Assembly (NCBI RefSeq): GCF_002897375.1 | Contig: NZ_BFAG01000010.1 | Location: 1-64,000 of the forward strand | Direction: 5' to 3' | DNA: 64,000 nt | Origin: Deinococcus aerius | GTDB lineage: Bacteria > Deinococcota > Deinococci > Deinococcales > Deinococcaceae | Shown: positions 56,938 through 64,000 of the stretch, piece after piece | Position numbering within the stretch: position 1 is the first letter of the stretch | Layout of the letters: each line of letters begins with the position of its first letter | Notes under the pieces: generated by a model | The model's input: the letters and a program-made list of their open reading frames with translations, nothing else | What the model was told of the DNA's origin: nothing | The model's database searches: none | Made by a program: the position numbers and the translations under genes

Positions 56938-57978
56938 TCAGGGCGGTGAAGGGCGGCTTGCCACCTCCCGGTAGGCGGGCCAGCGGCCCAGGGTGCGGGC
57001 GTTCAGGACCGCGTGCACGACCGCCCGGGCGAGCGTGTCGGCGGCAACGGTCCCCAGGCGGCTGAGGTCCCCGGGCGTCTCCACGGGCTGACCCCCGGTC
57101 GCCGCCGCGAACACCACGTCGCCGTCAAAGGGGGTGTGGACCGGCCAGAGGGAGCGGGGCAGGCCGTCCTGGGCCATCTGCGCGACCTTGAGCGCCTGCG
57201 CCTTGGATAGGGTGCGGTTCACGGCGACCAGCCCGAGGGTGGTGTTCTGGCCGGGCTGGGGCGGGTCGGTGGGGGGCAGCAGGCGGGGGTCCACCGGGGG
57301 CAGCGGCCCGCCGAATTCCCCCGCGAGTTCGAGTTGGTGCGCGTAGAGCCCGCCCGTCGTGGGTGAGAACACCTGCCCGGCGGCGTTGACGACCACGAGC
57401 GCCCCGACCAGGCTGCCGTCTTCCAGCGCGGTGCTCGCCGTGCCCACGCCGCCCTTGAGCATACCCACCACGGCCCCCGTGCCCGCGCCGACGTTGCCCT
57501 GCTCCACCGGCCCGGCCCGCGCGTTCTCCGCCGCCTGGTAGCCGAAGGAGGCGTCCGGTCGCCCCCCGAAATCCCCCGCCCGCCCGAGGTCGAACAGCAC
57601 CGCGCCGGGCACGATGGGCACCACCCGGCCCTCCCCGACCTCAAAGCCGACGCCGCGCTCCTCCAGGAAGCGCATCACGCCGCCCGCCGCGTCCAGGCCG
57701 TAGGCGCTGCCGCCACTCAGCAGCAGGGCGTGGATGTGGGTGACGGTGTTCTCGGGCCGCAGCAGGTCCGTCTCGCGGGTGCCGGGGGCGGCGCCGCGCA
57801 CGTCCACCCCGGCCACGGCGCCGCCGTCAAACAGCACCACGGTCGTCCCGGTCGCCTGCGCGAGGTCGGTGTGGTGGCCCACCCGCACGCCCGTCACGTC
57901 GGTGATGGCATTCAGCGGGCCGGGCCGCGGGACCTCCCCCCGCTGACTCCCCGCCGCCGCCGCTTCAAAGTTCGTCAT
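56938..57978 (-). CDS. P1-family aminopeptidase (DmpA-like, self-processing)
   Basis: A 346-residue Ntn-type hydrolase of peptidase family S58. ATG 57978 overlaps the DppC stop (ATGA). The N-terminal NAITDVTGVRVGHHTDL and VDVRGAAPGTRETDLL, LLLSGGSAYGLDAAGGVMRFLEERG, GNVGAGTGAVVGMLKGGVG(T)AS and NRTLSKAQALKVAQMAQDG are all family signatures; the Ser after GGVGTA is the presumed autocatalytic nucleophile. It releases N-terminal residues from small peptides, including D- or beta-amino acid types. Linked to DppBC it probably processes imported peptides. Confidence 0.9.
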   Translation of the reverse strand: MTNFEAAAAGSQRGEVPRPGPLNAITDVTGVRVGHHTDLAQATGTTVVLFDGGAVAGVDVRGAAPGTRETDLLRPENTVTHIHALLLSGGSAYGLDAAGGVMRFLEERGVGFEVGEGRVVPIVPGAVLFDLGRAGDFGGRPDASFGYQAAENARAGPVEQGNVGAGTGAVVGMLKGGVGTASTALEDGSLVGALVVVNAAGQVFSPTTGGLYAHQLELAGEFGGPLPPVDPRLLPPTDPPQPGQNTTLGLVAVNRTLSKAQALKVAQMAQDGLPRSLWPVHTPFDGDVVFAAATGGQPVETPGDLSRLGTVAADTLARAVVHAVLNARTLGRWPAYREVASRPSPP

Positions 57979-58820
57979 GGCCCTCCCCCCCGGCCCCGCA
58001 GGCCGTCCCCGAGCAGGTTGAAGCCGAGCACCGCGAGCATGATCGCCACTCCCGGCACGACCGTCGGGTACGCGGAGAGGTACAGGAAACTCTGCGCCTC
58101 CCGCAGCATATTGCCCCAACTTGCCTGAGGCGGCTGGATACCGAGTCCCAGGTATGACAGTGCCCCCTCGATCAGGATGGCCGCGCCTAGCGTGAAACTC
58201 GCCTGCACGATCAAGGGCGTCAGAATGTTGGGCAGCACGTGGCGCCCCAGCACGCGGGCCGGGCGGGCACCGAGGGCCTGCGCCGCCTCCACATACGGCT
58301 CGGCCCGCACCGAAACCGCCCCCGACCGCGCCAGCCGCGCGAAGACGGGCACGGCGCTCACGCCCACGGCGAGCATGGCGGGCAACAACCCGGCGCCCCA
58401 GGCGGTGACCAGCAGCATCACGAGCAGCAGGGTGGGGAAGACGTACACCGCGTCGAGCAGCAGCGTGAGGGCCCGGTCTACGAGGCCGCCGTAAAAGCCC
58501 GCCAGCAGCCCCAGCGGGAGGCCCAGCCCCAGCCCCACGCCCACCGCCACCAGGCCCACGGCGAGCGCGCTCCTAGCCCCCACCATCACCCTCGCCAGCA
58601 GGTCGCGCCCGAAGGCGTCGGTGCCCAGGACATGCCCGCCCCCGGGGGGCTTCAGCCGCGCGAGCAGGTCGCCCGCGTTGGGGTCGGCGGGGAGCCACAC
58701 CAGGCTCACCAACGCGGCCAATCCCACCACCCCCACCAGCCCCGCCCCGAGGAGGAGTGAGGGATTTCCCCGCCGCCGCCTCGTCCTTCCGGCTACTACA
58801 CGGGAAAGCGCCCTAGCCAT
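57975..58820 (-). CDS. Peptide-type ABC transporter permease DppC/OppC
   Basis: A 281-residue permease. ATG 58820 is chosen, overlapping the dppB stop by 8 bp. An Arg-rich N-terminus precedes the first helix (LLLGAGLVGVVGLAALVSLV); HVLGTDAFGRDLLARVMVGA is the DppC hallmark, and the EAA loop is YVEAAQALGARPARVLGRHV near residue 190. About six helices. It forms the channel with DppB. No DppD/DppF ATPase genes are in the window, so ATPases must come from another locus. Confidence 0.92.
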   Translation of the reverse strand: MARALSRVVAGRTRRRRGNPSLLLGAGLVGVVGLAALVSLVWLPADPNAGDLLARLKPPGGGHVLGTDAFGRDLLARVMVGARSALAVGLVAVGVGLGLGLPLGLLAGFYGGLVDRALTLLLDAVYVFPTLLLVMLLVTAWGAGLLPAMLAVGVSAVPVFARLARSGAVSVRAEPYVEAAQALGARPARVLGRHVLPNILTPLIVQASFTLGAAILIEGALSYLGLGIQPPQASWGNMLREAQSFLYLSAYPTVVPGVAIMLAVLGFNLLGDGLRGRGGGP

Positions 58821-59736
58821 AACGCACCCGGGGATCAAGCAGGCCATACGCGAGGTCCACGAGCAGGTTGACGGTCACCACGAAGAGCGCGAGCACCAGC
58901 ACGGCGCCCTGCACCAGGGGAAAGTCCCGCGCCGAGATCGCTTGCAGGGCCAACGTTCCCATGCCCGGCAGCGCGAAGACGTTCTCCACGATCACCGTGC
59001 CCGTGAGGAGTTCGGCGAATTCCAGGCCCAGCACCGTCAGCAGCGGGATCAGGGCGTTGCGCAGGCCGTGGCGCAGCAGCACCCGGCGCTCGGGGAGGCC
59101 CTTGGCGCGGGCGGTGCGGACATGGTCACTGCGCATCGTCCCCAGCAGCGCGGCCCGCACCATGCGGGTGGAGAGGCTGACCCGCACGAGGACCAGCGTG
59201 AGTACCGGCAGGATCAGGTCGCGTGCCCCGCGAAAGCCCGTGGACGCCAGCAGGCGGTACTTCACCGCAAACACCAGGATCAGCAGCAGCCCCAGCCAGA
59301 AGGCCGGGACCGCCGAGAGCAGGGTCAGCCCGGTTCGCAGCACGAGGTCGAGCCATGACCCCTCCCGCCGCGCCGCGAGGATGCCGAGGCCGAGCGCCAG
59401 CACGGTCGTCAGCCCCAGGCTGAGCAGCGCCAGCGTCAGCGTGAAGGGCAACCGGGTGCCCAGGAGTTCCGTGACGGGCTGGCTGTAACGAATTGATGTG
59501 CCCAGGTCCCCCCGCAGCACGCCCGTCAGCCACCCCAGGTAACGGGCCAGCGGCGGCTCGTTCAGCCCGAGCTGCTCGCGCAGGGCCGCCACCGCTCCCG
59601 GCGTCGCCCCCACGCCGAGCAGGCTCAGCGCCGGGTCCCCCGGAATGAGGCTCAGGCTGAAAAACACGATCAGGCTGGCGATCAAGAGGGTCACCAGGGC
59701 GATCAGCAGGCGCCACAGGACCAGGGAGGCGCTCAC
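58813..59736 (-). CDS. Peptide-type ABC transporter permease DppB/OppB
   Basis: A 307-residue permease, start GTG 59736 with GGAG about 10 nt upstream; the frame extends further but that part is not protein-like. It begins with the membrane helix LLIALVTLLIASLIVFFSLSLIPGDPA, followed by LNEPPLARYLGWLTGVLRGDLGTSI, typical of DppB. The EAA loop is VRTARAKGLPERRVLLRHGL. It is separated from the matching binding-protein gene at 61393 by a toxin-antitoxin module, and a 720-bp non-coding stretch lies upstream. Confidence 0.92.
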   Translation of the reverse strand: MSASLVLWRLLIALVTLLIASLIVFFSLSLIPGDPALSLLGVGATPGAVAALREQLGLNEPPLARYLGWLTGVLRGDLGTSIRYSQPVTELLGTRLPFTLTLALLSLGLTTVLALGLGILAARREGSWLDLVLRTGLTLLSAVPAFWLGLLLILVFAVKYRLLASTGFRGARDLILPVLTLVLVRVSLSTRMVRAALLGTMRSDHVRTARAKGLPERRVLLRHGLRNALIPLLTVLGLEFAELLTGTVIVENVFALPGMGTLALQAISARDFPLVQGAVLVLALFVVTVNLLVDLAYGLLDPRVRYG

Positions 59737-60418
59737 TCGGGAAGGACTCCACCGGGGGCGTGGTGGGGGAGTTGAAGGATGCTCCTCATCCGCGCGGTGA
59801 ACGCGCGTGTTGTGCCCCTCTCCCCCCGGGAGGGAGGCGGGGACCTGTACAGCTCGGGGGGGACTCGCACGGCCCGCGGCGCGGCGAGAGGGAGGGGCAG
59901 GCCCCCCCGGTCGTGCTGGCGCAGGTCGCGCGCCCCCGCTGCTCCGCGGCTTGGGAAGCCCCCCACGGGGGGAGCAAACATCGTCCTCACCACAGGTTCC
60001 CGGAGGCCCCGTCGTTTCTGCCCGGGGAGGAAAGGGGGCGGGCACCGCGGGTGCCTCTCAAAGAGGGAGCCATAGCTGTCTCCTTTGTGCAAGGGGGTGA
60101 AGAAGCGGTGGGGAGGCCGTCCGCCTGCGGGAGCCTGAAGCTGCCTGTCGCGCGGACGCAGACGCGCCCAGTCTACACTCCCGCCTTACTCCCCCCAGGA
60201 ACGCCTGCCTGCACGATGTCGCCCGTCTGAACACCGGGGTACACCTTCTGCTGGCCTGCCCCCAAAAGTGGACAACGCTGGCTGGAGGCCAGCAGCTTGC
60301 CCTACGACTTTCCGCCGCTGGCTGCCCTGCACACGGCTGTCGGCGCCGTCATCCCCCTGCGAACCTCCTCCCGGGCTCTTCTCTGTTCAGTCAAGTGCTT
60401 GTTACCTTTACTAAGTAA
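59737..60418. other. Long non-coding stretch upstream of dppB
   Basis: No convincing gene is seen. On the minus strand there is a 28-codon frame with a good ribosome site (59987-60073), followed by a GC hairpin (CCCCCC/GGGGGG, about 59959-59972). It may be a leader or the scar of a deletion joining dppB to foreign sequence. The right part (60240-60370) shows nothing I can name. Confidence 0.5.
59987..60073 (-). CDS. Possible 28-residue leader peptide upstream of dppB
   Basis: ATG 60073 is preceded by AAAGGAG at 6 nt, the best ribosome site in this stretch. The peptide begins MAPSLRGTRGARPL and ends GNLW. A GC-rich hairpin lies about 15 nt after its stop, so a leader or attenuator is possible. 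Equally it could be the retained start of a gene removed by deletion. Weak evidence. Confidence 0.25.
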   Translation of the reverse strand: MAPSLRGTRGARPLSSPGRNDGASGNLW

Positions 60419-60447
60419 TCGACTTTATTAAGTGCATAGCTTATTAT
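60419..60447 (+). promoter_or_regulatory. AT-rich promoter of the XRE/PIN module, leaderless
   Basis: TCGACT (60419-60424) and TATTAT (60442-60447) are 17 bp apart, and the ATG follows 7 nt later, so the transcript is probably leaderless. Direct repeats TACTAAGT (60409-60416) and TATTAAGT (60426-60433) overlap the promoter and are candidate operator half-sites for the antitoxin. The base composition stands out sharply from the GC-rich surroundings. Confidence 0.6.
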
Positions 60448-60454
60448 TATTGCG

Positions 60455-60820
60455 ATGGACATGAACCTTCGCATTCGCCGCCAGCTTCAGGAGGCTGTCC
60501 GAGCACAGGGGCTCACGCGCGCCCAGCTCGCCAAGCTGCTCGGGGTCAAGCCGCCCGCCGTCTCTCAACTCCTGAACGGCACCTACGGGAAGATTCCCCA
60601 GAGCCTGATCGACGTTCTCGAAGTTCTCGGCCTCGAACTCACGGTGACGAAGGCCCGCGGCGCCGCGTCCCCTTCGGAAGTGCAGGCGAAGGCCGACGCG
60701 ATGGCACTCCTCAGCACCCACCCCTGGGGCAAGAAGCCCAAGGGTCTGGATGAACCTGTCGAGGTCGCTGGCCCCGCCTTCGAGGAGCTGCTGAAGGAAC
60801 ATCGCGGGCCTGAGCTGTGA
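60455..60820 (+). CDS. XRE-type helix-turn-helix antitoxin
   Basis: A 121-residue protein with a Cro/C1-type HTH at residues about 8-55: VRAQGLTRAQLAKLLGVKPP, AVSQLLNGTYGKIPQSLIDV, typical of XRE DNA-binding domains. The C-terminal 60 residues are acidic with a short KKPKGLDEPVEVAGPAFEEL segment, suiting toxin binding. There is no ribosome site, and the -10 box lies 7 nt before the ATG. It is coupled to the PIN gene by a GTGA overlap. A XRE/PIN pairing is less common than the AbrB or Phd pairing. Confidence 0.82.
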   Translation: MDMNLRIRRQLQEAVRAQGLTRAQLAKLLGVKPPAVSQLLNGTYGKIPQSLIDVLEVLGLELTVTKARGAASPSEVQAKADAMALLSTHPWGKKPKGLDEPVEVAGPAFEELLKEHRGPEL

Positions 60821-61254
60821 CCCAGCAAGGTCACCTGCTCTACTTGGACACCTCGGCCATGATCCGGCTCTACTCGGCGGAACCCGGCCGCGCGGAGGTG
60901 TTCGCCGAGCAGTGGGCGGCCGGAGGCGTGGTCGCCCACTCCATCACCTATGTCGAGTTGCGCGCCGGGCTGGCGGGCCGCCTCAGGAGGAAGCTCATGC
61001 GGAAGGGTGAACACGACCGGGCGGTGCGGGCATTTGAGACGGACTGGCCGAGCTTCGCCCACGTCGGGGTGAACGAGGCCCTGCTGCGTTCAGCGGGAGA
61101 CCTGGCCGCCACACATGGGCTGAAGGCGTATGACGCTGTTCACCTGGCAGCGGCCCTCACCCTTTCCCCCCTGGGCCTCCGGTTCATGACGTTCGACCAG
61201 CAGCTTCAAAGAGTCGCTGATGGAGTACTCCCTGGGCAGGTATGGCACGGGTAG
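60817..61254 (+). CDS. PIN-domain (VapC-type) toxin
   Basis: A 145-residue PIN ribonuclease starting at GTG 60817. All four acidic positions are present: Asp11 (LLYLDTSAMI), Glu47 (TYVELRAGL), Asp106 (AYDAVHLAA) and Asp127 (MTFDQQLQ). It has a positively charged patch in the middle (RLRRKLMRKG). It is opposite in direction to the peptide-transport genes on both sides and lies between the binding protein and the permeases. Confidence 0.84.
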   Translation: MTQQGHLLYLDTSAMIRLYSAEPGRAEVFAEQWAAGGVVAHSITYVELRAGLAGRLRRKLMRKGEHDRAVRAFETDWPSFAHVGVNEALLRSAGDLAATHGLKAYDAVHLAAALTLSPLGLRFMTFDQQLQRVADGVLPGQVWHG

Positions 61255-61392
61255 GCGCACCCCTCGCAGGTGGGCCGGTGAAAGGATTTCCCGGGAGATG
61301 GGAGTACCTCGATGTTGCGGGTCACCCTCAGATGCGGTGAAGGCCGCATGTCCGGCGCCGGGGAATGGGGAGGGTTTATCCAGCAGGTTGGC

Positions 61393-62868
61393 TTACCGCT
61401 GCCACGACACCCGCGTCACGTCGAGGCTCACGATGGGCGAGCCCACGGTCCAGCCCTGCACCCCCTTGCGCAGCGCCACGATGGTGGGAAACTCCATGAC
61501 CCAGTTGTTCACGGCGTCGTCGCTCAGAATCTTTTGCAGGTCCCGCATCGCCTGCGCCGCCTGCGCGGGAGTGCCGCTCTGGTAGCGCCGGAAGGTCGCC
61601 TGGAACCGCGGGCTGTTGTAGCGGAAGTAGTATTTGGGGTCATTGTAGATGCCGATGTCGTTGGCCTCCACGTGCCCGATCACGGTGGCCTGGTAGTCGG
61701 CGTTCGTGTAGATCTTCGTGAGCCAGGTGCTGAACTCGATGGAGCGCACCTGCGCCCGGATGCCCACCTTGGCCCACTGCGCCGCGACCGCCTGCCCGAT
61801 CCGCACCTCGTTCTGGTACTGGGCGGGCAGGTCGAAGGTGAAGGTCAGCGGCTTCTGGTCGGTGTACCCGGCGGCCCGCAGGAGCGCCCGCGCCTTGTCC
61901 GGGTTGTAGGGGTAAGCCCGGCTGAGGTCCACGTAATTCGTCTCGCTGGGCGTGCGGTGGCTGCCGATGGGTGTGCCCTGCCCGAAGAAGAGGCCCTGCA
62001 CGATCTCGGGCTTGTTGGTGGCGTAAGCCAGCGCCTGCCGCACCCGGATGTCGTTGAAGGGCGCCCGGCTGTTGTTCAGCCCGATGGTCATCTTCGTGGT
62101 CGAGCCGCCGATGAGCAGCCCCAGGTTGGGATCCGCCCGGATCGCGGGCAGGTTCTCCGGCCCCACCCCATAGCCGATCACGTCCACGTCCCCCGCCTTG
62201 AGGGCCGCGAGCTGCGCGTTGAGGTCGGGGATGATGCGGAAGGTGACCTTGGAGAGTTTGGGCAGCGTCTTGTCGTAGTACCCGGTCCAGCGCGTGAGTT
62301 CGATGCTCGTGCCCCGGTTCCAGGCGCTGAAGCGGAAGGGCCCCGTGCCGACCGGGTTCGTCTTCTGGGCCGCCTCCTTGCCCTGTGGCCCGATCACCGA
62401 GTCCGAGCGCGCGAGGTTGAAGAGCAGGTCGTTGTCGGGGCGGCTCAGCCGCAGGACGACCGTGGCCGGACCCTGGGCGGTCACTGACTTGATCTGGGCG
62501 TAGTACTCCGGGTGGGTGTGCCCCGACTTGGGGTCGCGTGCCCGGTTCAGGGCCGCCACCACGTCCGCCGAGTCGAAGGCCGAGCCGTCGTGGAAGCGCA
62601 CGCCCGTCCTGAGCCGGAAGGTGTAGGTCAGCCCGTCGGGGGACACCGTGTAGCCGGTCGCCAGCAGCGGCACGATCCGGCCCCGCGCGTCCACCGTCAG
62701 CAGGCCCTGCATCACGTTGAGGTTGAACACCCGCGCGATCTCCGCCGAGGGGGAGGCGGTGGGGTCGAGCAGCGGCGGCTCGGCGGCGATGGCGACGTTG
62801 AGGGTGTCCGGCGCGGACTGGGCGCGGGCGGCGGACAGCAGCAGCAGGGCGGTGAGGGCGTATCTCAT
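61393..62868 (-). CDS. Peptide-type ABC substrate-binding protein (DppA/OppA family)
   Basis: A 491-residue secreted binding protein (SBP family 5). A 16-residue signal peptide (RYALTALLLLSAARAQ) follows the ATG at 62868, with GAGAGG upstream. Family motifs: EPPLLDPTASPSAEIARVFN, LATGYTVSPDGLTYTFRLRTG, VRFHDGSAFDSADVV, NPVGTGPFRFSAWN and VRQALAYATNKPEIV. It is oriented with DppB and DppC and is the obvious partner, although the XRE/PIN module now separates them by about 1.7 kb. The ligand is likely a di- or oligopeptide or a related amide. Confidence 0.92.
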   Translation of the reverse strand: MRYALTALLLLSAARAQSAPDTLNVAIAAEPPLLDPTASPSAEIARVFNLNVMQGLLTVDARGRIVPLLATGYTVSPDGLTYTFRLRTGVRFHDGSAFDSADVVAALNRARDPKSGHTHPEYYAQIKSVTAQGPATVVLRLSRPDNDLLFNLARSDSVIGPQGKEAAQKTNPVGTGPFRFSAWNRGTSIELTRWTGYYDKTLPKLSKVTFRIIPDLNAQLAALKAGDVDVIGYGVGPENLPAIRADPNLGLLIGGSTTKMTIGLNNSRAPFNDIRVRQALAYATNKPEIVQGLFFGQGTPIGSHRTPSETNYVDLSRAYPYNPDKARALLRAAGYTDQKPLTFTFDLPAQYQNEVRIGQAVAAQWAKVGIRAQVRSIEFSTWLTKIYTNADYQATVIGHVEANDIGIYNDPKYYFRYNSPRFQATFRRYQSGTPAQAAQAMRDLQKILSDDAVNNWVMEFPTIVALRKGVQGWTVGSPIVSLDVTRVSWQR

Positions 62869-63038
62869 GACGGACCTCTCTTCGGGCGGATGTCCCGGGG
62901 ACAGATGCTGCTCGGGCTGTTCAGATCATAGGCCGACCCGGGCCATCCGGGTGAGGGGTGGGGGAGGCATCGCTGCCCACCGAGCCGTCCCGGGAAAGCG
63001 CTGCTTCGGTCTGCTCCGCAGCTTCTCAAGTCCCCCCG

Positions 63039-63067
63039 GGTTGAACCGTTCTCCCAACGGCTCAACC
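63039..63067 (-). terminator. Hairpin downstream of the epimerase gene
   Basis: An 11-bp stem with one mismatch (GGTTGAACCGTT at 63039-63050 with 63056-63067) and a 5-nt loop lies about 40 bp after the epimerase stop. It has no T tract, so termination is uncertain. Confidence 0.4.
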
Positions 63068-63107
63068 GGAATTGCCGTCAGAGGCCCGCTCAGCCGCCTC
63101 CCGCCCT

Positions 63108-64000
63108 TCAGCGGTGCGAGCGCGCCCACTCGGCGGTGAGGCGCAGCCCCTCCTCCAGCCCCAGCGGCTCGCCCAGCACCTCCCGGAAGCGCGCCGGGTC
63201 GAGGACCGAGCGCTTCAGGTCGCCCGCCCGGGGGGGTGCGGGCTGCACGTCGGCCCGCACCCCCAGGTCGGAGGCCAGCCCCTCGGCCAGCCGCCGGGTG
63301 GTCGTGCCCACCCCGGTGCCGACGTTGAGCAGCCGGGGCGTCTCCCCGCGCGCGGCGGCGATGTTGGCGCGGGCCACGTCCGCCACGTACACGTAGTCGC
63401 GCACGCAGCCGTCGTCCCCGGCCTCCTCCATCCCGTTGACCCGCACGGGCTGCCCGGCGAGCAGGTGGTCGGCGAAGATGGCGACCACGCCCGCCTCCCC
63501 GTGGGGGTTCTGGCGCGGGCCGTACACGTTGGCGTAGCGCAGGCTCACCGCGTCCAGCCCGAACTGCTGGCGGAAGGTCTCCAGGTAGTGTTCGAAGGAC
63601 AGCTTGCTCGTCGCGTAGGGGCTGTAGGGCCGGGCGGGCCAGTCCTCGGCGGCGGCGCCCTGCGGGACCTCCCCGTAGATCGCCCCGCCCGTGGAGGCGA
63701 AGATCACCCGGCGCACTCCCGCCGTGCGGGCCGCCAGCAGGACGTTGAGGCCCCCCAGGATGTTCACCTCCGCGTCGAGCACCGGCTCACGCACGCTGAT
63801 ACTCACGCTGGCCTGCGCCGCCTGGTGGCTCACCAGGGTGGGCCGGAACTCCGCAAAGGCGGCCGACACCGCCGCCGCGTCCCGCACGTCCACCTCGTAG
63901 AGCTTGACTCCCGCGGGCAGGTTCTCGCGCTGGCCGCTGGAAAGGTCGTCCAGCGCCGCAACCTCCCAGCCCTCCGAGAGGGCAGCCTCCACCACGTGGC
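63108..64000 (-). CDS. NAD-dependent nucleotide-sugar epimerase (GalE type), 5' end outside window
   Basis: The frame is open to the window edge; 297 residues are visible and the N-terminal GxxGxxG loop is cut off. The visible start HVVEAALSEGWEVAALDDLS follows the expected loop directly. DVRDAAAVSAAF, SHQAAQASVSISVREP, the catalytic Ser/Thr in FASTGGAIYGE, YSPYATSKLSFEHYL (Tyr/Lys) and LRYANVYGPRQNPHGEAGVV define an extended SDR of the UDP-glucose 4-epimerase group. A DDGCVRDYVYVADVA motif near the C-terminus binds the sugar nucleotide. Exact sugar unknown. Confidence 0.92.
   Translation of the reverse strand, partial: HVVEAALSEGWEVAALDDLSSGQRENLPAGVKLYEVDVRDAAAVSAAFAEFRPTLVSHQAAQASVSISVREPVLDAEVNILGGLNVLLAARTAGVRRVIFASTGGAIYGEVPQGAAAEDWPARPYSPYATSKLSFEHYLETFRQQFGLDAVSLRYANVYGPRQNPHGEAGVVAIFADHLLAGQPVRVNGMEEAGDDGCVRDYVYVADVARANIAAARGETPRLLNVGTGVGTTTRRLAEGLASDLGVRADVQPAPPRAGDLKRSVLDPARFREVLGEPLGLEEGLRLTAEWARSHR

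Noticed and set aside
60030..60060. T-box-like core on the + strand (GGGCACCGCGGGTGCC)
   Set aside because: No upstream specifier stem, no downstream synthetase or amino acid gene on that strand; the match is explained by a GC-rich inverted repeat.
60285..60340. Short stretch (LPYDFPP) recalling an IS5-type transposase
   Set aside because: Only a few residues match, the flanks do not, and no inverted repeats or further transposase sequence are visible.

Overview
The window is about 64 kb of very GC-rich, densely coding bacterial DNA, most likely from a Deinococcus-type (Deinococcota) chromosome or megaplasmid. The evidence is a non-haem manganese catalase, start codons preceded at about 7 nt by a TANNNT -10 box (leaderless style), heavy GTG start use, and general protein flavour. 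Assignment to species is not possible. Most genes are catabolic, so this looks like an accessory scavenging region.

Layout. 1-12.5 kb: end of an EAL c-di-GMP phosphodiesterase, a double-hotdog protein, two gene scraps (alpha/beta hydrolase, ECF sigma), an acyl-CoA ligase divergent from a hydroxyacid-oxoacid transhydrogenase, a glpK-methyltransferase-glpD operon, Mn catalase, and a short-chain dehydrogenase broken by a tandem 8-bp duplication. 12.5-17.3 kb: a large multi-sensor histidine kinase and a fused Wzz/BY-kinase. 17.8-32.6 kb: a complete reductive pyrimidine catabolic cluster, preT-preA-hydA, an NMT1-type ABC importer, a carbamoyl-beta-alanine-type amidohydrolase, PucR regulator, beta-alanine-type aminotransferase and MmsA. 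Together these should take uracil or thymine to acetyl-CoA or propionyl-CoA. This cluster is peppered with GC-rich palindromic repeats, one inverted pair of which brackets a DUF559 nuclease gene, and it carries an AbrB/PIN toxin-antitoxin pair.

33-54.7 kb: two divergent operons, each with a near-consensus promoter followed directly by the same TGCATACGTATGCA-type operator, presumably controlled by the LacI protein encoded in the leftward operon. Leftward: cupin, alpha/beta hydrolase, HpcH aldolase, HisD-like dehydrogenase, LacI, SDR. Rightward: sugar-type ABC binding protein and two permeases (the second frameshifted near its start), four tandem two-domain SnoaL/NTF2-like proteins, a second HisD-like dehydrogenase, a nitrilase-family hydrolase, a fifth SnoaL-like protein, a GH32 glycosidase, a sarcosine-oxidase-type flavoenzyme and EutBC. 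This is the least explained and most interesting part of the window: an apparently undescribed catabolic system for a substrate that seems to combine sugar, amine and amide/acyl parts.

54.9-64 kb: leftward SDR, M20 deacylase, P1 aminopeptidase and DppC/DppB permeases. The matching peptide-binding protein lies further upstream, separated from dppB by an XRE/PIN toxin-antitoxin module of opposite orientation. The window ends inside a GalE-type epimerase. Neither the sugar nor the peptide importer has an ATPase gene here.
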